The notes beneath the pieces were generated by a model. The model had not been told where the DNA came from. It did not search any database and was given only the letters and a program-made list of their open reading frames with translations. A program made the translations under genes and the position numbers. Shown piece after piece: positions 8,282 through 15,593 of a DNA stretch of 36,800 nt. Location of the stretch: NCBI RefSeq assembly GCF_007997035.1, contig NZ_VOSS01000114.1, positions 1 through 36,800 on the forward strand, given 5' to 3'. Every line of letters begins with the position of its first letter. Positions within the stretch are counted from its first letter, which is position 1. Source of the stretch: Ralstonia sp. TCR112 (GTDB lineage Bacteria; Pseudomonadota; Gammaproteobacteria; Burkholderiales; Burkholderiaceae).

Positions 8282-8713
8282 TTATTCGGCTTCCAGCACC
8301 GTCTTCAGCTTCACCAGGTCGCGCTGCACCCATTCGGCATCGGCGTCGAACTGCACATCGTCCATGTTCGGCTGCTGAAACAGCGTGAGGGAGACGGTGG
8401 TGCCGGCGCCGTTGCGCACCACGCGCAGCGGCACGTACACGATCGATCCGTCCGGCAGACGCACCCAGTGATCGGCGATGCCAAATTCATTCGGCGGGCT
8501 GAAGCGGATAAACACGGTGCCTTCGTCGCTGTTGGGCGCGGCCTTGGCGATCCACTCGTCGGGTGCGGCGCCCGAACCCTGCGTACCGGGCGCGAGCCCT
8601 TCCGACAGGCCGGTCGCCCAGATCGGAAAGTTCAGTGGCTCGGCCAGGAACATGGCCACGTCATCGAAGTGACGCTCGACATTCACGCTTAGGGTGCGGA
8701 CGTTGTGCAGCAT
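8282..8713 (-). CDS. SRPBCC (START-like) domain protein
   Basis: 143-aa soluble protein with the polyketide-cyclase/START-like pattern: an N-terminal strand (MLHNVRTLSVNVERHFDDVA), then a helix with FLAEPLNFPIWATGLSEG, strands around GTVFIRFSPPNEFGIADHWV, and a long C-terminal helix (FDADAEWVQRDLVKLKTVLE). Such proteins bind small hydrophobic ligands in a cavity, and most are functionally unassigned. It lies 48 bp downstream of the AhpD-like gene on the same strand, so co-transcription is likely. Specific function unknown. Confidence 0.72.
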   Translation of the reverse strand: MLHNVRTLSVNVERHFDDVAMFLAEPLNFPIWATGLSEGLAPGTQGSGAAPDEWIAKAAPNSDEGTVFIRFSPPNEFGIADHWVRLPDGSIVYVPLRVVRNGAGTTVSLTLFQQPNMDDVQFDADAEWVQRDLVKLKTVLEAE

Positions 8714-8761
8714 GGGGCCTCCGTGTGCGGCGTTCGCCGTGCGAGGCAGTATATGCGGCGC

Positions 8762-9199
8762 TCAGGCGGGCAGCTTGCGAAAGCTGATGGCCAGGCGGTT
8801 CCACGTGTTGATGGTGCTGACCAGCAGCGTCAGGTCGACCAGCTCGGCATCGGAGAACTGCGCGCGCACGGCCTGCCAGACCTCGTCGGGCACGTGCGTT
8901 TCTGCGACGAGGGTGACGGCTTCCGTCCAGGCCAGCGCGGCGCGTTCGCGGTCGGTGAAGAAGGGCGTTTCATGCCAGACCGAGACGGTGGCCAAGCGGC
9001 GGTCGTCTTCGCCGCCCTTGCGGGCATCGGCGGTGTGCAGGTCGACGCAATAGGCGCAGCCGTTGATTTGCGAGGCACGCAGGCGCACGAGTTCTGTCAA
9101 CGGCTTTTCCAGCGTGCTTTTGCCCAGCGCTTTTTCGAGGCCCAGGACCGCCTGGATGGCGGCGGGATTGCTTTGATAGAAGTCGAGGCGGGGTTCCAT
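8762..9199 (-). CDS. Carboxymuconolactone decarboxylase/AhpD-family protein
   Basis: 145-aa all-helical AhpD-like protein. It carries the redox CxxC followed by His in INGCAYCVDLHTADARKGGE, typical of alkylhydroperoxidase-like members rather than true carboxymuconolactone decarboxylases. The opening MEPRLDFYQSNPAAIQAVLG is the common form in this subgroup. It probably acts as a peroxidase or thiol-disulfide enzyme in the cytoplasm. The MocR regulator lies just upstream on the same strand (78-bp gap), a pairing often seen with this family, which suggests it is that regulator's target. Confidence 0.88.
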   Translation of the reverse strand: MEPRLDFYQSNPAAIQAVLGLEKALGKSTLEKPLTELVRLRASQINGCAYCVDLHTADARKGGEDDRRLATVSVWHETPFFTDRERAALAWTEAVTLVAETHVPDEVWQAVRAQFSDAELVDLTLLVSTINTWNRLAISFRKLPA

Positions 9200-9277
9200 G
9201 AGAGGCTCCTGTGCTTGAGAACTGGAGCCAGTCTAGGCGCGCAGGTGGCACCTTGGAATTGCCAATCCGCGCGAATA

Positions 9278-10735
9278 TCAGGTAGCCACCTTGGCCAGCG
9301 CCTCCGCCAGCTTGCCGAGGCCCGCGTCGATCTCGGCAACGTTCACGTGGCCGTAGCCAATCAGCAGTCCGGGCTGCGGCGGCCGCGCCACATACATCCG
9401 GGCCGTGCCGTACAGCCCGACGCCCACGCTTTCCGCCAGCTTCACCAGCTCGGCTTCGGGCAACGGCGCGTGGACCTGCGCTGCCATATGAATGCCCGCC
9501 GCCGACGGCACGGGCGCCAACCACGGCGCCAGCGGGCCACGCAGATGCCGCAGCAGCGCATTGCGGCGCGCTGCGTATTCCTTGTGCATGCGGCGCAGGT
9601 ACTTGCCGAAATCGCCGTCGAGCATGAACTTGGCCAGCGCCGCCTGCATGAGCGATTCACTGTGCCAGTCGGCCACCTGCTTGGCGTGCCGCAGCGGCGC
9701 CACGAGCGAGGCTGGCGGCACCACGTAGCCGATGCGCAGCTCCGGAAAGATCGTCTTGGAAAACGTACCCACATAAGCGACGCAACCCGCAGCGTCCAGG
9801 CTTTTGAGCGATTCCATCGGACGGCCGTCGAAGCGGAATTCGCTGTCGTAGTCGTCTTCGATGATGAGGGCGTCATGCCGTTGCGCCCAGTCGAGCAGTT
9901 GCGCGCGGCGCGCGAGGCTCATCGGCATGCCGAGCGGAAACTGGTGCGACGGTGTCACGTAGACGAGCTTGGCGTGCTCGGGCAGCGCATCGACGACGAG
10001 GCCTTCGGCATCGACCGGCACCGGCACGACATTCGCGCCGAGGGCCTGCAGCGCAATGCGCGCGGGCGGATAGCCAGGATCTTCGATGGCCACGGTGTCG
10101 CCCGGGCGCACCAGCACGCGCGCGATCAGATCGATAGCCTGCTGCGCGCCATGCGTGACGACAATATCGGCCCAGGCACACACCACCGCGCGGCTGAACG
10201 CGAGATAGCGCGAGATGGCCAGGCGCAGCGCCTGGTCGCCCGCCGGATCGTGATAGCCGCCGCGCCCGCGCGCCTGCTGGCGCAACGCATGCGCAACGCA
10301 GCGCCGCCACACGTCAAACGGGAACAAACGCTTCTCGGTCACGCCTCCCACAAAGTCGTAAACGATATTCGCGCGCGGCATGGGGAGCACCGCCGGCATG
10401 TTGTTCCAGGGTGTGTCGAAAGTGCGTGCGACCGGCGCAGGCGACGCCAATTGCGCCGCAGGCGAGGCCGTCGGCGTGCGTGCGCGCAATCCTTCGGTGG
10501 CCTCAACGACGAAGGTGCCGGAGCCGGCGCGCGTGCGCAGATAGCCCTCGGCGATGAGGCGTTCGAATACGTCCAGCGTGGTCTTGCGCGACACCCCGAT
10601 CTGCAGCGCCAGGTCCCGCGTGGAAGGCAGACGCTCGCCCGGCACGAGCCGGCCATCGAGGATGGCGGTGCGGAGTTGTCGATAGAGCTGGCCGGCAAGG
10701 TCATGCCGGCCGTGGATCGTCAAATGGACATCCAT
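9278..10735 (-). CDS. MocR/PdxR-type regulator: GntR DNA-binding domain fused to aminotransferase fold
   Basis: 485 aa, the full MocR length. Residues about 12-80 form a GntR winged helix (LAGQLYRQLRTAILDGRLVP, then LPSTRDLALQIGVSRKTTLD). After a linker of about 40 aa comes a fold-type I aminotransferase-like domain, with VTHGAQQAIDLIARVLVRPG, the DDYDSEFRF motif and the PLP-lysine in GTFSKTIFPELRIGYVV. Such proteins sense PLP or amino compounds. The start at 10735 gives MDVHLTIHGRHDLAGQLY. It probably activates the AhpD-like gene downstream; regulation of PLP synthesis is not supported here because no pdx gene is adjacent. Confidence 0.92.
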   Translation of the reverse strand: MDVHLTIHGRHDLAGQLYRQLRTAILDGRLVPGERLPSTRDLALQIGVSRKTTLDVFERLIAEGYLRTRAGSGTFVVEATEGLRARTPTASPAAQLASPAPVARTFDTPWNNMPAVLPMPRANIVYDFVGGVTEKRLFPFDVWRRCVAHALRQQARGRGGYHDPAGDQALRLAISRYLAFSRAVVCAWADIVVTHGAQQAIDLIARVLVRPGDTVAIEDPGYPPARIALQALGANVVPVPVDAEGLVVDALPEHAKLVYVTPSHQFPLGMPMSLARRAQLLDWAQRHDALIIEDDYDSEFRFDGRPMESLKSLDAAGCVAYVGTFSKTIFPELRIGYVVPPASLVAPLRHAKQVADWHSESLMQAALAKFMLDGDFGKYLRRMHKEYAARRNALLRHLRGPLAPWLAPVPSAAGIHMAAQVHAPLPEAELVKLAESVGVGLYGTARMYVARPPQPGLLIGYGHVNVAEIDAGLGKLAEALAKVAT

Positions 10736-10810
10736 CGTGGGCGCAGTGTGCAGAGGGGCTGCGCCATTCTACGGAAGCTGCCGGCCCGGACGAACGGCCG
10801 ACGCTGAAGC

Positions 10811-12025
10811 TCAGCCCTCCCGGCCGTCGGCGCGCGGCGCCATCAGCCACGGCGTGTAGCGCCACAGGTACGCCGCGAACGCCGCCACCCACAGCACGCT
10901 CGCCCCACCGATCCACACCTCGCGCGGCAGCAGCGCGGGGCCTGCCACGCGCACGACTGCAGCCAGCGCGATGGCGGCGTAGGCGAAATTCTCTGCCCGC
11001 CCCGTACGCAGCATCCGGCCGGTGTGGCCGAGCGCGGTGCGCGTGATCATCGCGATGATGGCGCCGCCGATGGCTCCGGCCGTGAGGGCATGCAGCGCGG
11101 TGGAACGGTCGCCCCAGCCGAGTGCAGCCGCTGCCAACATGGCAAAGCCGACGGGCAGGAAGGCATACGCCACATGCAGGATGGAGACGATGGGCGTGCG
11201 CAGCGTGCGGCGTGTGTCCCAGCCTGCCCAGCGGACAGCCTGCACGACTGCTGCCGCCGCAAACACGACGGCAGGAACGATGCCTTGCAGCGGCGTCGCC
11301 AACATGACGACTGCGAGCGCCGTTGCCGGCACGATTGCGCGCTCGGCCCAAACCACACGGCGGACATGCACGCCCGGAACCGCGTTGGACGTGAACATCG
11401 GGATGACGCGCCCGCCGATGACCGTGACGAACAGGCAGACCAGCCCGGCGGCCGCATCCAGGCAACGCAGTGCGGCCAGCGGCGCCTCCAGCGCCAACGC
11501 GGCATGGAACGCTGCGTTGACGGCACCGAGCACCAGCAGCGCGATCGCCAAGCCATAGTTGCGTGCGCTCTTCGCGCGCCGCAAGACGCGCAGGAACGCC
11601 ACGCCGCACGCCGGCAGGAACGCCACGTCCGCAGCCACAGCCAGCGGCACGGGCCCGGTCCACATCAGCACACGTGCCGCCAACCACAGCGCAGCCAGCG
11701 CCGCGAGCTGCGTGCCTTGCGGCGTCTGCAGGCCGGTCCAGTTCTTTCCCGCTGTGAAAAGGAAACCAACCACCACCGCCGCCGCAAAACCGAACACCAT
11801 CTCGTGCGCGTGCCAGAACAGCGGCGCCATCGTGGCCGGACCTTGGGCCGAGGGCAGGACACCCAGCAGCAACGCCGCCCACAACGCCATGCCCAGCGCG
11901 GCAAACGCTGCAGCAAGCAGGTAGAACGGCCGGAAGCCGAGCGCGAAGACGGCCCGCCCCGCGTAAGGCACGCGGCTTGCCGGGTCGGGCTTGCCGATGG
12001 TGAGCAACGGGGCTTGGCGGGGCAT
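10811..12025 (-). CDS. nnrS: NnrS family membrane protein
   Basis: 404-aa protein with about 12 predicted membrane helices. NnrS proteins are haem/copper membrane proteins that protect against nitric-oxide stress by limiting formation of iron-nitrosyl complexes. Family landmarks seen are ALGFRPFYLLAAAFAALGM near the N-terminus, FWHAHEMVFGFAAAVVVGFL with conserved His residues, FLFTAGKNWTG, and GGRVIPMFTSN. Its start is 28 bp after the hmp stop on the same strand, so the two form an operon of enzymatic NO removal plus NO tolerance. Regulation by the divergent NsrR is expected. Confidence 0.92.
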   Translation of the reverse strand: MPRQAPLLTIGKPDPASRVPYAGRAVFALGFRPFYLLAAAFAALGMALWAALLLGVLPSAQGPATMAPLFWHAHEMVFGFAAAVVVGFLFTAGKNWTGLQTPQGTQLAALAALWLAARVLMWTGPVPLAVAADVAFLPACGVAFLRVLRRAKSARNYGLAIALLVLGAVNAAFHAALALEAPLAALRCLDAAAGLVCLFVTVIGGRVIPMFTSNAVPGVHVRRVVWAERAIVPATALAVVMLATPLQGIVPAVVFAAAAVVQAVRWAGWDTRRTLRTPIVSILHVAYAFLPVGFAMLAAAALGWGDRSTALHALTAGAIGGAIIAMITRTALGHTGRMLRTGRAENFAYAAIALAAVVRVAGPALLPREVWIGGASVLWVAAFAAYLWRYTPWLMAPRADGREG

Positions 12026-12053
12026 GGTGATTTCCGTGGTTCAGGTCAGAGAG

Positions 12054-13259
12054 TCAGAGAATGTCGTCCAGCAGGTCGGGGCCGAACACTTCGCGGTGGA
12101 TACGCTCCGACGGCACGCCGCTGGCGAGCAGCGCAGCACGCTGTGCCTGCATGAACGGCAGCGGGCCGCAGAGATAGAAGTCCGCTTCCGTCGCGTTGTC
12201 GCGCACGAACGTGTCCACCGTCATGCGGCCGGGCCGTGCGGGGCGCGATGCGAATTCCGCGGCTTCGCCGGATTCCAGGAACACATGCGCCTCGAATGCC
12301 GGCAGCGCCTGGGCCGCACGCTCCAGATCGTCGACGTGAGCAACATGCGAGGCGGCGCGCGCGGCGTGGCTGAACACGATCTTGCGTGCGCTGTTCTCCT
12401 GCGCGAGCGTGTTGAGCGCCGAGATCATGGGCGTGATGCCGACACCCGCCGACATCAGCACGATCGGGTTGTCGGTCGCCAGTTGCGGCACAAAGTCGCC
12501 GTAGGGCTGGCTGACCAGCAGGACGTCGCCTTCGCGCGCATTGGCATGCAGCCAGCTCGACACGGTGCCCGCCGGGCGGTCAACGTCACCCGCATCACGC
12601 TTGACCGAGATGCGCCATGTGCGGCCATTCGGCGCGTCCGACAGGCTGTACTGGCGCTGCTGCAGCGCGCCCGGCGCCAGCTCCACCTGCACCGAGATGT
12701 ACTGCCCCGGCAGGAAATCGGCCAGCGGCGCATCGCCCACGGCTTCGAGCGTGAGCGACACCACGTCTTCGGCCTGCTGACGGCGGCTGACAATGCGCAC
12801 CGGCTGGCGATGGTCGGGGCCGCTGCCGGTGTGCTGGTACAGACGCGCTTCAGCGGCGATCAGCTCGGCGGCGAGCAGCCAGTAGGCTTCGTCCCAGGCG
12901 GCAAGCAGGTCGGGCGTGGCAGCATCGCCCAGCACTTCGGCAATGGCACCCAGCAGGTGGCGCGCGACGATCGGATAGTGGCTCGGCTTGATACCGACAG
13001 CGGCGTGCTTATGCACGATACGGTTGACCACAGGTGCCAGCGCCGCGTTGTTGCCATGGTTGGCGGCATACGCAAACACCGCCGAAGCCAGCGACTGCTG
13101 CTGCGACCCGTTGGCCTGGTTGCCCATGTTGAACACGTTCGTCAGCTCGGGGTGGCTGGCGAACATGTTGCGATAGAAGGTCTGCGTGATGGTCAAGCCA
13201 TGCTCGCGCAGCACTGGAACGCTGGCATCGATATAGGGCTTGGACTTGTCGGACAGCAT
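12054..13259 (-). CDS. hmp: Flavohaemoprotein, nitric oxide dioxygenase
   Basis: 401-aa Hmp that oxidises NO to nitrate using O2 and NAD(P)H. The start at 13259 (MLSDKSKPYIDASVPVLREH) follows GGAG by 6 bp and matches family openings. The globin domain (1-140) shows the distal Tyr29 and Gln53, proximal His85 and Tyr95 at the E. coli numbering. The FAD domain contains the RQYSLSD motif. The NAD domain contains GVGITPMISAL and the C-terminal FYLCGPLPFM and VFGPDLL. It is co-transcribed with nnrS. A promoter and NsrR-like site lie about 105-140 bp upstream, beyond a G12 tract in the leader. Confidence 0.95.
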   Translation of the reverse strand: MLSDKSKPYIDASVPVLREHGLTITQTFYRNMFASHPELTNVFNMGNQANGSQQQSLASAVFAYAANHGNNAALAPVVNRIVHKHAAVGIKPSHYPIVARHLLGAIAEVLGDAATPDLLAAWDEAYWLLAAELIAAEARLYQHTGSGPDHRQPVRIVSRRQQAEDVVSLTLEAVGDAPLADFLPGQYISVQVELAPGALQQRQYSLSDAPNGRTWRISVKRDAGDVDRPAGTVSSWLHANAREGDVLLVSQPYGDFVPQLATDNPIVLMSAGVGITPMISALNTLAQENSARKIVFSHAARAASHVAHVDDLERAAQALPAFEAHVFLESGEAAEFASRPARPGRMTVDTFVRDNATEADFYLCGPLPFMQAQRAALLASGVPSERIHREVFGPDLLDDIL

Positions 13260-13300
13260 GCTGGACTCCAAATATGCGTGAAATATGCAACAAATAAGAC

Positions 13301-13312
13301 GGGGGGGGGGGG
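13301..13312. repeat. G12 homopolymer in the hmp leader
   Basis: Twelve consecutive G residues on the plus strand (C12 in the hmp transcript), about 42 bp upstream of the hmp start codon. Tracts of this length are prone to slippage. It is downstream of the inferred hmp promoter, so it would sit in the 5' untranslated region. Confidence 0.95.
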
Positions 13313-13366
13313 CGCCGTCACGCTTTGTTTTGGATGGCCTGGTGCTCAGGCAACCGCTTGCATTGG

Positions 13367-13398
13367 ATTCTATTAAACGTATATTTGCGATGCAACAA
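13367..13398 (-). promoter_or_regulatory. hmp promoter overlapped by candidate NsrR site
   Basis: On the minus strand, TTGCAT (13395-13390) and TAGAAT (13372-13367) are 17 bp apart and make a good sigma-70 promoter for hmp. The imperfect dyad at 13376-13398 (AACGTATATTT, g, CGATGCAACAA) fits the 11-1-11 layout of NsrR operators, about 14 of 22 positions by my count. It covers the -35 box and spacer, as expected for repression relieved by NO. Confidence 0.6.
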
Positions 13399-13495
13399 AT
13401 TGACCTGCGGCAAACCGGCGCATCTTCTGCGCAACTTCCCGATAAGATGTGCCTCTCATGAATGTTTCTACCTGCGGCAACGCCGCACGCCCGCC

Positions 13496-13975
13496 ATGCG
13501 ACTGACCGACTACACCGACTACGCCCTGCGCACGCTGATCTACGTGGCCGTGCACCCGGACGAGCTCGTCACGATCCAGCGCATTGCGGATGCCTTCGAC
13601 ATTCCCAAGAACCACCTCATCAAGATCGTCCAGCAGCTTGGTCAGGACGGCTTCCTGCATACCGTGCGAGGGCGCTCGGGCGGCATCACGCTGGGCCGCC
13701 CGGCGGCCGAAATCAACCTCGGCGACGTGGTGCGCGCCACCGAACCCGACTTCCGCATGGTCGAGTGCTTCCACGGCGACGACAACCATTGCGTCATCAC
13801 GCGCGTGTGCGGCCTGCGCGGCGTGCTGCACGCGGCGTTGCGGGCGTACTTCGAGGTGCTCGATGGCTACACGCTGCAGGATCTGGTCGACAAACCCAAC
13901 GCGGTCAGTCGCGCATTGGGAGAGGCGCCACTGCCGATGCCGCGTGCTGCCCGGCGCAAAAGCGTAGCAGCGTAA
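13496..13975 (+). CDS. nsrR: Rrf2-family NO-sensing repressor NsrR
   Basis: 159-aa iron-sulfur regulator. The N-terminal winged helix is seen as MRLTDYTDYALRTLIYVAVH and IQRIADAFDIPKNHLIKIVQ. The three cluster cysteines are C91, C99 and C105, within ECFHGDDNHCVITRVCGLRG. NO destroys the cluster and releases DNA. The start at 13496 gives the invariant MRLTxYTDYALR opening. It is divergent from hmp-nnrS, a classic arrangement. The C-terminal 20 residues are basic and low complexity. Confidence 0.94.
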   Translation: MRLTDYTDYALRTLIYVAVHPDELVTIQRIADAFDIPKNHLIKIVQQLGQDGFLHTVRGRSGGITLGRPAAEINLGDVVRATEPDFRMVECFHGDDNHCVITRVCGLRGVLHAALRAYFEVLDGYTLQDLVDKPNAVSRALGEAPLPMPRAARRKSVAA

Positions 13976-14157
13976 GCGCTCGCCAGAGTTGCCGTAGCAC
14001 GCACTGAAGCACGATGTCGGGCCTACGTAACTAAGCTGTCGCCCGCCCACTCCGGTCCCCCCAACCACCGCCCCGCAGGCATGTTCGCTGCTGCAAAACG
14101 GTCGTGGGCCGCGCCATTTTCGGCTGCGGCCCGATCAACCCGACCAGCGGAGGTGTC

Positions 14158-14541
14158 ATGAAACCCACTCGCGACAAGAGCAAGCACGCGTCGCACTCGA
14201 AATCGACGTCGCAGAGCAAACGCAGCAGCGCATCGGCCAAGGAGCGTGGCGGACACGCCAGCCAGGGCAGCGCAGGCAAGTCGTCCGAACGTGCCGGTGC
14301 CAAGTCGCACGAGCGCGGCGCGCATGGCGGGGGCAGCAGCGGCGAACACGCAACGCATTCGCCGATCGGCATCCAGAAGGCCCTGAAGGGCGCGTCGTAC
14401 CCCGCCAAGAAGCAAGAGCTGCTGAAAACCGCGCAGGCCAACGGCGCGGATGACAGCACGCTGAAAACGTTGCGCGACATGCCCGACGACGAGTACGACA
14501 CGCCGGCCGCGGTTTCGAAGGCCGTCAGCAACGAAAAGTGA
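14158..14541 (+). CDS. DUF2795-domain protein with basic disordered N-terminus
   Basis: 127 aa. The start at 14158 follows CGGAGGTGT. The first 75 residues are a Ser/Lys/His/Gly-rich, histone-tail-like disordered segment. The last 60 residues (HSPIGIQKALKGASYPAKKQ to the end, including the DDEYDTPAAVSKAV motif) match the DUF2795 fold, a small helical domain of unknown function. The basic tail suggests nucleic-acid or surface binding, but that is inference. It is followed at 26 bp by the DUF4142 gene and then by a third small gene, probably one operon. Confidence 0.78.
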   Translation: MKPTRDKSKHASHSKSTSQSKRSSASAKERGGHASQGSAGKSSERAGAKSHERGAHGGGSSGEHATHSPIGIQKALKGASYPAKKQELLKTAQANGADDSTLKTLRDMPDDEYDTPAAVSKAVSNEK

Positions 14542-14567
14542 TGCGCACTCGCGCAGGAGGATCACCC

Positions 14568-15107
14568 ATGAACAGATCGACACAGCATATCGGTGCACGG
14601 CGCGTCGCCGCGTTGTTCCTGGCAGGGGCGCTGGGCTTTGGCGGAGCGATCGGCGTGGCACGGGCAGCAGCGGACAAGTCCGACACGACGTTCGTTACCA
14701 AGGCCGCGGCCTCGGGCATGCTCGAAGTGCAGGCCAGCCAGGTTGCGATTACGCGCGCGAGCAACCCCGACGTGCGCGCCTTCGCACAACGGATGGTGAA
14801 GGACCACACCACCGTAGGCGACGAACTCAAGACGCTGGCCGGCAAGAAGGGCATTACGGTGCCCGATAGCCTGCCCGCAGACGAACGCGCCAAGGTCGAC
14901 AAGCTCAGTGCGCTTGAAGGCGCGAAGTTCGACAAGGCCTACGCCGACGAGGTGGGGGTGAAGGCGCACAAGGAGGCAGTTTCCTTGTTCGACAAGGCCT
15001 CGAAGGATGCGAAGGACCCCGACATCAAGGCGTTCTTCTCACACAACCTGCCGGCGCTGCGCGAGCACTTGCAGATGGCGGAACAGCTGAAACCCGCGGT
15101 GAAATAA
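14568..15107 (+). CDS. Exported DUF4142 protein
   Basis: 179 aa. The start at 14568 is preceded by GCAGGAGGATCACCC, a strong ribosome-binding site. The signal peptide has a twin-basic n-region (ARRVAALFLAGALGFGGAIG) with cleavage near VARA-AAD. The mature region is the four-helix, ferritin-like DUF4142 domain: FVTKAAASGMLEVQASQVAI, FAQRMVKDHTTVGDELKTLA, and the last helix LREHLQMAEQLK. Family members are periplasmic and often stress-induced; the biochemical role is unknown. Placed in the middle of a three-gene cluster of small proteins. Confidence 0.87.
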   Translation: MNRSTQHIGARRVAALFLAGALGFGGAIGVARAAADKSDTTFVTKAAASGMLEVQASQVAITRASNPDVRAFAQRMVKDHTTVGDELKTLAGKKGITVPDSLPADERAKVDKLSALEGAKFDKAYADEVGVKAHKEAVSLFDKASKDAKDPDIKAFFSHNLPALREHLQMAEQLKPAVK

Positions 15108-15141
15108 CGCGGCCGCCGCAACATCACTGACAGAGGTGACC

Positions 15142-15348
15142 ATGAATAGCCGACACCAGAAGGGCGCCGGGCACGCCTCCGGCGACGATACGTTTCTGAC
15201 CGATGTGTCGGAAACCGATGCCGAAGGCACGACGGTGCGCGAAGCGGAAGTCCGCGAGCGCGACATGTCAGAGGTCGGCGGGCGCAAATCGCACCACCAG
15301 CCCGCCGGCGAGGAAGAGCGCGATACGTCCGCCAAGGACGCCCCTTGA
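15142..15348 (+). CDS. Small hydrophilic, probably disordered protein
   Basis: 68 aa. ATG at 15142 with AGAGG 5 bp upstream; a GTG at 15136 would overlap that site and is rejected. The composition is almost wholly charged and polar (Glu, Asp, Arg, Ser, Thr, Gly), with no hydrophobic core, cysteine or signal peptide. It resembles hydrophilin-like stress proteins in composition only. It is the last gene before a terminator, 34 bp after DUF4142. I do not recognise a family. Confidence 0.65.
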   Translation: MNSRHQKGAGHASGDDTFLTDVSETDAEGTTVREAEVRERDMSEVGGRKSHHQPAGEEERDTSAKDAP

Positions 15349-15374
15349 CGCCAAACCCGCAGCCCGTTGAACGC

Positions 15375-15400
15375 GCCCCTTTTTAGGGGCCGTTTTCTTT
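15375..15400 (+). terminator. Intrinsic terminator of the DUF2795-DUF4142 cluster
   Basis: Hairpin GCCCCT-tttt-AGGGGC (15375-15390) followed by a T-rich tail (cgttttcttt). Confidence 0.8.
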
Positions 15401-15468
15401 GCGCACTGTTTGCGTCCGGCGCCGGCTCGCTTAGGGCCGATCAGCTTCTGTTTTCACACCGGTTCGTC

Positions 15469-15519
15469 ACTAAAACGTCATGGTTTGTCGCCAAGATTCG
15501 GCCGCGCAAACGTTTTAGT
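15469..15519. promoter_or_regulatory. Widely spaced inverted repeat upstream of the PHP lipoprotein
   Basis: Perfect 10-bp inverted repeat: ACTAAAACGT at 15469-15478 and ACGTTTTAGT at 15510-15519. Centres are 41 bp apart, close to four helical turns, and the right arm is 75 bp before the start codon at 15594. This suits two dimers or a looping regulator. No adjacent regulator gene points to its identity. Confidence 0.6.
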
Positions 15520-15593
15520 TCTGCATGAGCCGCCCACACGCATGGGTGGCCGGAGGCGTTTGCCCGACCTCATCGAATCGACAGGAAACCACA

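Noticed and set aside
8705-10807. 700-codon plus-strand frame opposite the AhpD/MocR genes
   Set aside because: Rich in Arg, Gln, His and Gly, the typical shadow of a high-GC gene on the other strand. The minus-strand proteins have clear motifs.
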